Positions 42,687 through 47,215 of a stretch of 47,215 nt of DNA are shown piece by piece (the first letter of the stretch is position 1; every line of letters starts with the position of its first letter). The position numbers and the translations under genes were made by a program. The stretch comes from an uncultured Bacteroidia bacterium (GTDB lineage: Bacteria; Bacteroidota; Bacteroidia; Bacteroidales; F082). The notes beneath the pieces were generated by a model. The model worked only from the letters and a program-made list of their open reading frames with translations. It was not told the origin of the DNA and did not search any database. The stretch is from contig CADCML010000030.1 of assembly GCA_902802535.1 (NCBI GenBank), forward strand, positions 1 to 47,215, given 5' to 3'.

Positions 42687-43586
42687 ATGGAACAATATAA
42701 CAAACTCGCTCTTGATACGCCTGATTTGCTTGCCATGTTGAAACAGCGCGGACTTGTGATTAACAACGAACAAGCGGCTCTCAAAACCTTGTCAGTCATC
42801 AGTTATTTTCGATTGGCCTGTTATTTCCGACCTATGGAATCCGACAAGCAAACACATGAATTTCGCCAAGGTATTACATTAGAACAAGTATTGGCTCTTT
42901 ATGACTTCGATACGGCATTGCGCGATATGGTGTTTTGTGCTACGCGACTGATTGAGATTGCATTGCGAACCCGCATCAACCATCATTTCTCACGCAATCA
43001 TACGCCGTTTTGGTTTACACAAGTGGATAAGGCCTCTGATGGGCACTTATTTGTCGAGAACTTGAGCGGTGTCGATCGTGAACTACGCCGAAGTAAGGAG
43101 GATTTCATCAAGGAGTATTTCGAACGCTACAACAAGCCGACCTTTCCTCCTGCATGGAAGACCTTGGAAACGGTGTCGTTTGGAACATTATCGAAACTAT
43201 ATGGGAATTTTGCCGAAAAAGCCGACAAGAAGGCCGTGGCCGAGGATTTCGGTTTACCTCAACACGAGTTTCTGATTAGTTGGATGGAGAGTTTGACATC
43301 GCTTCGCAACTTCTGCGCCCATCATTCTCGCATCTGGAACCGCCGCTATGCACTGAAACCCCGGATGCCGAGGACTTTGGCAGGCCATAACTGGTTGACG
43401 GACTTTTCATTCCCTCCCGACAAGATTTATCCGCAACTTTGCTGCATCGCCTATCTAATCAATGCCATTGATCCGCAGAGCACATTTGTAGCCGACATCA
43501 AGGCATTGTTGCAGAAATATTCTTCCGTCGATGCCGCCGCTATGGGCTTCCCGAAAGGTTGGAGGCAAGAACCGCTTTGGCAGTGA
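42687..43586 (+). CDS. Abi_2/AbiF-family abortive-infection protein (HEPN fold)
   Basis: A 299-residue Abi_2 protein. N-terminal LLAMLKQRGLVINNEQAALK and YFRLACYFRPM, middle LIEIALRTRINHHF (an RxxxxH at Arg94-His99), and C-terminal LRNFCAHHSRIWNR containing RxxxxH (Arg207-His212), the HEPN ribonuclease-type motif. Members are associated with phage abortive infection and are considered relatives of the HEPN domain in Cas13. Translation begins 12 bases after the terminator of the upstream small RNA, so the gene is expressed only by read-through or after RNA-dependent regulation. No clear ribosome-binding site. Confidence 0.88.
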   Translation: MEQYNKLALDTPDLLAMLKQRGLVINNEQAALKTLSVISYFRLACYFRPMESDKQTHEFRQGITLEQVLALYDFDTALRDMVFCATRLIEIALRTRINHHFSRNHTPFWFTQVDKASDGHLFVENLSGVDRELRRSKEDFIKEYFERYNKPTFPPAWKTLETVSFGTLSKLYGNFAEKADKKAVAEDFGLPQHEFLISWMESLTSLRNFCAHHSRIWNRRYALKPRMPRTLAGHNWLTDFSFPPDKIYPQLCCIAYLINAIDPQSTFVADIKALLQKYSSVDAAAMGFPKGWRQEPLWQ

Positions 43587-43637
43587 TTTGAGGCAATAAA
43601 AAACCTTCCAAAAAACGCTTTGATTTGAAATAATTTG

Positions 43638-43645
43638 TACTTTTG
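43638..43645 (+). promoter_or_regulatory. -7 promoter element of the downstream structured RNA
   Basis: TACTTTTG, with a TTTG at 43619-43622 and the AAACCTTCCAAAAA motif (43601-43614) upstream. No protein start is suitably placed; the folded region follows immediately. Confidence 0.6.
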
Positions 43646-43880
43646 CCTTCGATTGTTCGGGGAGACATCCGAGCGATTGAAGGCAATTTGTGCTTGTATC
43701 TAGTTAGCAATATCTGGAAAATATAGTAGATAGGTATGGGTCACAGGTTTGCCAGCCTGATTTGTATTCAATTGATTCTTGATACATACAGGCTAGGTAA
43801 ACATGTACGGTTTTTATCTACAAGGTGTTTTCCAGAGCCTGCTAACTGAAAACTTGTACAAATCAAGTTTCCTAGCCTTC
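43646..43880 (+). ncRNA. Large structured RNA candidate downstream of the Abi_2 gene
   Basis: About 235 non-coding bases with dense complementarity. Hairpin 1: 15 bp between 43646-43660 and 43669-43683 (three G-U), loop GGAGACAT. Rod: ATTTGT near 43686 with ACAAAT near 43858; GTTAGCA 43703-43709 with 43840-43846; CTGGAAAA 43714-43721 with 43828-43835; GTAGATA 43726-43732 with 43815-43821; AGCCTG 43754-43759 with 43789-43794, capped by TGTAT/ATACA. AGGCTAGG 43790-43797 can alternatively pair with CCTAGCCT 43871-43878. No ORF, no resemblance to tmRNA, RNase P or SRP RNA motifs. Could be a 6S-like RNA or part of the Abi system. Confidence 0.65.
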
Positions 43881-43927
43881 TTATGCACAATCGTAAACCT
43901 GCTGAATCGAGGAAGCAATAGGCAAAA

Positions 43928-43956
43928 AAAAGTTGCGCCCGATGACGAATTTAGGG
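43928..43956 (+). repeat. Cassette-border repeat, copy 1
   Basis: Begins AAAAGTTGCGCCCGA and ends ATTTAGGG. Near-identical to 44270-44297. One small gene lies between the copies. Confidence 0.7.
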
Positions 43957-43965
43957 TTTAGACAA

Positions 43966-44262
43966 ATGACAGACAATATGTTAGGACAAGAAAACAAACC
44001 AACAGAACTCAGAAATGAAAAAACAGATTCATTACAAGTCAATTTTGTTGGATGGGGTGGAGCAATCCTCAGTCTGCTTAGTGTAATTTTTGCAATGAAA
44101 AGCACAACCATTCAAAATGAGTTTTTTACCATCTCATTATTCGTTGCTGGGGTATCGCTCTCTATTGTTGCACTGCAATTTAAACCTCGTTGGCCTGCCT
44201 TAATCGGCATGTCGATTTCATGCGTGGCGTTTTTCTTCCTTTCAAGTTTGATTGGACTATAA
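43966..44262 (+). CDS. Hypothetical small membrane protein
   Basis: A 98-residue protein of unknown function. After a polar 35-residue N-terminus there are two or three membrane segments (WGGAILSLLSVIFAMKS; FFTISLFVAGVSLSIVALQF; ALIGMSISCVAFFFLSSLIG). The start was taken at the ATG at 43966 because 43928-43956 is a repeat shared with the next intergenic region; ATGs at 43942 and 43978 are alternatives. AT-rich relative to the housekeeping genes, which suggests an acquired cassette. Confidence 0.5.
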   Translation: MTDNMLGQENKPTELRNEKTDSLQVNFVGWGGAILSLLSVIFAMKSTTIQNEFFTISLFVAGVSLSIVALQFKPRWPALIGMSISCVAFFFLSSLIGL

Positions 44263-44269
44263 TTAACAT

Positions 44270-44297
44270 AAAAGTTGCGCCCGACACGGAATTAGGG
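44270..44297 (+). repeat. Cassette-border repeat, copy 2
   Basis: AAAAGTTGCGCCCGA then a shortened variant ending AATTAGGG. Matches 43928-43956 with about four differences. Lies just before the gene at 44306. Confidence 0.7.
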
Positions 44298-44305
44298 AAA
44301 ACAAA

Positions 44306-44596
44306 ATGATAACAATCGCTGAAGCCGACGAAGTCTTACGGCACCTGCCAAATGAATTTGATTCGCATGATTTCATCGAAAAATACCTGACTGTTTTTGA
44401 AAGAGATTATGTGAACATGCTTATCAACAATATTGACAGTACCACTATTTTCAGAACTGTCAATGCAACTATCGGAAGATTTTTGTCAAACAATCAAGAG
44501 ACTCTGAATATTAGAAAGATTACGAGAACAGATTCTCAAAATGTAAGAGGCAATGTAACAGACAATCAGTATTGGAGGAAATATCATGAAAGGTAA
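44306..44596 (+). CDS. Hypothetical small protein
   Basis: A 96-residue soluble protein, unknown family. The N-terminal half (ITIAEADEVLRHLPNEFDSH) is helical and acidic; the C-terminus is Asn/Arg-rich. The N-terminal pattern (DFIEKYLTVFERDYVNMLI) is reminiscent of small DNA-binding or immunity-type helices, but I cannot assign one. It follows the second border repeat by eight bases and overlaps the next gene by 11 bases, which implies coupled translation. Confidence 0.55.
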   Translation: MITIAEADEVLRHLPNEFDSHDFIEKYLTVFERDYVNMLINNIDSTTIFRTVNATIGRFLSNNQETLNIRKITRTDSQNVRGNVTDNQYWRKYHER

Positions 44597-45413
44597 TAAT
44601 AGATTTGTATTGTTGTGTGTTGTTTTGTTAATGGCGCATCTTTCAGTTGTTGCACAGGACTTTCTATGGGTTAACGGTGAAGGCCAATTGGTTGACTATG
44701 CCTATATGATAAACAATCTTCCAACAGAGATTCGTCCAAAAGTAAAACACAACACAAAATCAGTAATAGTTAATCAATACCTTCTTGTCAACAGAATGGG
44801 TAAATTACATCGGTGGGCGGATCGTGATAGTCAATACATTATGCACTACGACACATTAGGAAGGCTCGTACAAATTCAAGGCTCCCAGGATGATTATGTT
44901 GGTGTCAACTTTATCTACGAAAATGGCAAAGTGGTTGAGGTTGATGGGAATTATGGTTGTAGTTTTACATATGACGAAAATGGGCGACTTAAAACAATGC
45001 AAAACATGTATGGCGATATCTACCAATATACCCTTGATAAAAATGGAAATATCACAAAAATCAATAAGTATCATGGTTCAAAATTCATCTGTACATATAC
45101 TTGCAATTTTGACAAAAAGAGTCGTAAGTTCATGTATAATCTTGTCAATGGAAACGAAAAAATGGATATTGTGATGTACTTCAATAACGCAGGTGATGTG
45201 TCAACAATAATGGCATATAGGGAGTTTAAATGGATTAGTGGGAGGGTTGACTATGAGCATAATGAGTTCCGATTTGAATACGATTCGGACGGCAATCCAA
45301 TCCGATGTATTAAAACAGAGATTGGCGATATTGCAGTTGAAACCAAAGGCTATGAATATGAATACACCTATGAGTTTTATCCAACAGAAACAGAAGAAGA
45401 AATAGAGAGATAA
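44586..45413 (+). CDS. Secreted protein with YD/RHS-like repeats
   Basis: A 275-residue exported protein, signal peptide MKGNNRFVLLCVVLLMAHLSVVAQ. The mature region has several YD-type beta repeats: HYDTLGRLVQIQG, TYDENGRLKTMQN, TLDKNGNITKINK and EYDSDGNPIRCIK, spaced about 20-70 residues apart, as in RHS-repeat or small secreted sugar-binding-like proteins. Too short for a full RHS cage and with no toxin tail. The overlap with 44306-44596 suggests the two act together. Ends before a strong terminator. Confidence 0.65.
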   Translation: MKGNNRFVLLCVVLLMAHLSVVAQDFLWVNGEGQLVDYAYMINNLPTEIRPKVKHNTKSVIVNQYLLVNRMGKLHRWADRDSQYIMHYDTLGRLVQIQGSQDDYVGVNFIYENGKVVEVDGNYGCSFTYDENGRLKTMQNMYGDIYQYTLDKNGNITKINKYHGSKFICTYTCNFDKKSRKFMYNLVNGNEKMDIVMYFNNAGDVSTIMAYREFKWISGRVDYEHNEFRFEYDSDGNPIRCIKTEIGDIAVETKGYEYEYTYEFYPTETEEEIER

Positions 45414-45498
45414 ACAGAAGGGAGAAATACATCATTCTGATAAACAAGATTCACAAGTCAGATTTCCAATGAAAATGAGCATTGGAGTTGGGGAAGTT

Positions 45499-45528
45499 AA
45501 AGCCGCTGAGCAATCAGCGGCTTTTTTT
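45499..45528 (+). terminator. Terminator after the YD-repeat gene
   Basis: AAAGCCGCTGA (45499-45509) pairs with TCAGCGGCTTT (45514-45524), followed by a T-run. Same stem as the terminator at 42539-42567. Confidence 0.9.
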
Positions 45529-45591
45529 GTTGTGCAAAACCTTGACCCTAATAGGGTTACACACCTCTTTATAAAATAAATATTAATTTGT

Positions 45592-46269
45592 TTGGAAAGT
45601 GCTGGAAATCTCAGTAAATTTGCAGACTTTTATACGAGTTACAAAGCTGTCGAGAGAGTTCACGACGGCATGACGATTATGTTTGGCGGCTTCCTCGGCG
45701 TGGGAAGTGCCACTCAAATCATTGACGCCATCGTTGCGAAAGGCGTTAAAGACCTTACCATCATTGCCAACGACACGGCCTACGACGAAGTGGCCCACGG
45801 CAAGTTGGTCAGCAACCACCAAGTGAAGAAGGCCATCGTGTCGCACACAGGCACCAACAAGCAGACGGCCATCCAGAAGAACGAGGGCACCCTCATCGTT
45901 GAATACGTCCCGCAAGGCACCCTCGCAGAGCGCATCCGCGCATACGGTGCAGGTCTCGGTGGCGTGCTGACCCCCACAGGTCTCGGCACCATCATGGCTG
46001 ACGGCAAGCAGATCGTCAACGTGGATGGTAAGGACTACCTGTTAGAGAAGCCCTTGAAGGCCGACATCGCCTTCCTGCGCGCCAACATCGTCGATGAGTT
46101 CGGCAACATGGTGTTCCTCGGCACGACCAACAACTTCAACCCGCTGATGGCCACCGCCGCCGACTATGTCGTCGTCGAAGCCGAAAAGTTGGTGAAGGTC
46201 GGCGAGATTAAGCCTGAATGTGTGCACGCTTCGGGTATTTATGTCGATGCAATTTATGTGGAAAAATAA
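45592..46269 (+). CDS. CoA-transferase subunit A (AtoD/ScoA type)
   Basis: About 210-225 residues matching the alpha subunit of acetate/butyrate-acetoacetate CoA-transferase: GMTIMFGGFLGVGSATQIID, NDTAYDEVAHGKLV, EYVPQGTLAERIRAYGAGLGG and FNPLMATAADYVVVEAEKLV. It moves CoA between acyl groups; in lysine fermentation it activates acetoacetate/butyrate. The beta subunit with the catalytic Glu is not in the window. The start is a problem: no ATG precedes the conserved domain except at 45670 inside it; a TTG at 45592 or a non-canonical ACG at 45634 are the options. TAAATTTG at 45615-45622 looks like a promoter. Confidence 0.8.
   Translation: MESAGNLSKFADFYTSYKAVERVHDGMTIMFGGFLGVGSATQIIDAIVAKGVKDLTIIANDTAYDEVAHGKLVSNHQVKKAIVSHTGTNKQTAIQKNEGTLIVEYVPQGTLAERIRAYGAGLGGVLTPTGLGTIMADGKQIVNVDGKDYLLEKPLKADIAFLRANIVDEFGNMVFLGTTNNFNPLMATAADYVVVEAEKLVKVGEIKPECVHASGIYVDAIYVEK
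45615..45622 (+). promoter_or_regulatory. Possible -7 element of the CoA-transferase operon
   Basis: TAAATTTG matches TAnnTTTG but lies inside the open frame, after the TTG at 45592. If real, the start must be further downstream. Confidence 0.4.
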
Positions 46270-46282
46270 ATAATTCAACATT

Positions 46283-46669
46283 ATGGAATACAGAACAAAA
46301 TTGAGACTTCGCATGAGCGCGAAGGATGCCCACTACGGTGGCAATTTGGTTGACGGTGCCCACATGGTTCACCTCTTCGGTGACGTGGCGACCGAACTTT
46401 TGATTATGCGTGACGGCGACGAAGGCCTGTTCCGCGCTTACGACAACATCGACTTCCTCGCTCCCGTCTATGCCGGCGACTACATCGAGGCTGAAGGCTG
46501 GATCGACAAGGAAGGCAACACCTCGCGCCACATGCAGTTTGAGGCCCGCAAGGTGGCCATCGCCCGCCCCGATATTTCTCCCTCCGCTGCTGATGAACTC
46601 GATGAGCCTATTGTGGTTTGCCGTGCTTCCGGTACTTGCGTGACACCTAAAGACTGCCAGCGTAAATAA
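46283..46669 (+). CDS. kal: 3-aminobutyryl-CoA ammonia-lyase
   Basis: A 128-residue hotdog-fold enzyme that eliminates ammonia from L-3-aminobutyryl-CoA to crotonyl-CoA in lysine fermentation. [29 protein letters not shown] and [20 protein letters not shown] fit the Kal family (LVDGAxxxxLFGD). It sits between a CoA-transferase subunit gene and kce, as in known lysine-degradation clusters. Followed by a REP-like repeat. Spacing of 13 bases from the previous gene suggests one operon. Confidence 0.88.
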   Translation: MEYRTKLRLRMSAKDAHYGGNLVDGAHMVHLFGDVATELLIMRDGDEGLFRAYDNIDFLAPVYAGDYIEAEGWIDKEGNTSRHMQFEARKVAIARPDISPSAADELDEPIVVCRASGTCVTPKDCQRK

Positions 46670-46677
46670 CTGATGGT

Positions 46678-46754
46678 CTGGATTGCCACGCTTCGCTCGC
46701 AATGACGCAAAGCGCGTCTTTGTCATTGCGAGGAGGAACGACGAAGCAATCCAG
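46678..46754. repeat. REP-like inverted repeat (GCAATGAC family) between kal and kce
   Basis: CTGGATTGC 46678-46686 pairs with GCAATCCAG 46746-46754, and TCGCAATGAC 46697-46706 with GTCATTGCGA 46722-46731. Same modules as 10071-10153. Contains no gene. Confidence 0.75.
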
Positions 46755-46801
46755 AAAATCTTGAATTTTGAATTTTAAATCTTAAATCTGAAATCAACGA
46801 A

Positions 46802-47215
46802 ATGGATAAACTGATCATCACTGCCGCCATCTGCGGCGCGGAAGTCACCAAGGAACAGAATCCCAACGTGCCTTATACCGTGGAGGAGATCGTGCGCGAG
46901 GCCAAGTCGGCCGTCGATGCCGGTGCCGCCATCGTACACCTGCACGTCCGCTGGGACGACGGCACGCCCACCCAGGACCGTGGCCGTTTCCAAGAGTGCG
47001 AAGAGGCCATCCTGAAAGTGTGTCCCAACGTCATCCTCATCCCTTCGACCGGCGGTGCCGTCGGCATGACTCCCGACGAGCGTCTCCAATCGACTGACAC
47101 CAACCCGTTGCCCGAAATGGCTACCCTCGACTGCGGTACCTGCAACTTCGGCGACGAGATCTTCGACAACACCATGCCGACCATGCGCGCCTTCGGCAAA
47201 CGCATGATGGAACGC
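46802..47215 (+). CDS. kce: 3-keto-5-aminohexanoate cleavage enzyme, cut by window end
   Basis: The first 138 residues of Kce (about 275 expected), a zinc-dependent BKACE enzyme that reacts 3-keto-5-aminohexanoate with acetyl-CoA to give 3-aminobutyryl-CoA and acetoacetate. MDKLIITAAICGAEVTKEQN is the family N-terminus, AAIVHLHVR carries the zinc-binding HxH, and LIPSTGGAVGMTPDERL follows. The open frame runs to the last base with no stop. It produces the substrate of the neighbouring kal enzyme. Confidence 0.92.
   Translation, partial: MDKLIITAAICGAEVTKEQNPNVPYTVEEIVREAKSAVDAGAAIVHLHVRWDDGTPTQDRGRFQECEEAILKVCPNVILIPSTGGAVGMTPDERLQSTDTNPLPEMATLDCGTCNFGDEIFDNTMPTMRAFGKRMMER

Noticed and set aside
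43646-43880. tmRNA, RNase P RNA or SRP RNA
   Set aside because: The conserved sequence blocks of these RNAs (for example the GAGGAAAGTCC block of RNase P) were not found.
43640-44300. Integron attC sites and cassette array
   Set aside because: The repeat GTTGCGC does not fit the GTTRRRY core, the palindrome ends do not match attC boxes in the needed orientation, and no integrase is seen.

Overview
The window reads as a chromosomal segment of an anaerobic Bacteroidales bacterium. The evidence is the recurrent Bacteroidetes -7 promoter motif TAnnTTTG upstream of many genes, the scarcity of Shine-Dalgarno sites, two secreted proteins ending in type IX secretion (T9SS) C-terminal domains, and typical neighbours (DUF1599 gene, MauE/DoxX-like membrane protein, tpiA; sigma factor plus a small gene). 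The right end holds a lysine-fermentation cluster (CoA-transferase subunit A, kal, kce), which suggests amino-acid fermentation. I did not see tRNA, rRNA, a CRISPR array, a transposase or an integrase.

Layout. 1-2.8 kb is accessory: a ParE/antitoxin pair whose toxin looks truncated, two small genes, an orphan HTH regulator with a long structured leader, and a hicBA pair. 2.8-9.2 kb (minus strand) holds gcvP with two envelope-protein genes upstream, then typA. 9.2-11.3 kb (minus) encodes a FecCD/FecE-type ABC uptake system interrupted by a repeat element. 11.3-16.4 kb (minus) encodes a polysaccharide export/polymerisation group: flippase, two Wzz-type proteins and an O-antigen-ligase-like protein. 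16.5-32 kb (plus) runs clpS-relA, a CotH-like T9SS protein, DUF1599, a MauE/DoxX-like protein, an OppB-type permease, an acyl-ACP thioesterase, tpiA, prmA, a 1523-residue secreted protein and dnaN. 32-34 kb (minus) has a GH27 alpha-galactosidase and a DUF6263-like protein.

34-41.3 kb contains a DUF4143 ATPase gene bracketed by two copies of the pckA 3' end, a frameshifted pckA, a DUF4160/DUF2442 pair, msrA, and a C10 peptidase fused to a beta-helix and a T9SS domain. 41.4-45.5 kb (plus) holds an ECF-like sigma factor and its small partner, an Abi_2/AbiF-like HEPN gene preceded by a compact terminator-ending RNA, a second large structured-RNA candidate with its own promoter, and small cassette-like genes. 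45.6-47.2 kb is the start of the lysine-fermentation cluster, cut by the window end.

The strongest leads are: (1) the Abi_2 protein with an upstream small RNA, plus a second structured RNA downstream; (2) the pckA frameshift together with a duplicated pckA 3' end around an inserted ATPase gene; (3) the structured leader of the HTH regulator; and (4) a RelA-type enzyme with a visibly degraded hydrolase site, translationally coupled to clpS. All functions are inferred by reading motifs; no database search was possible.
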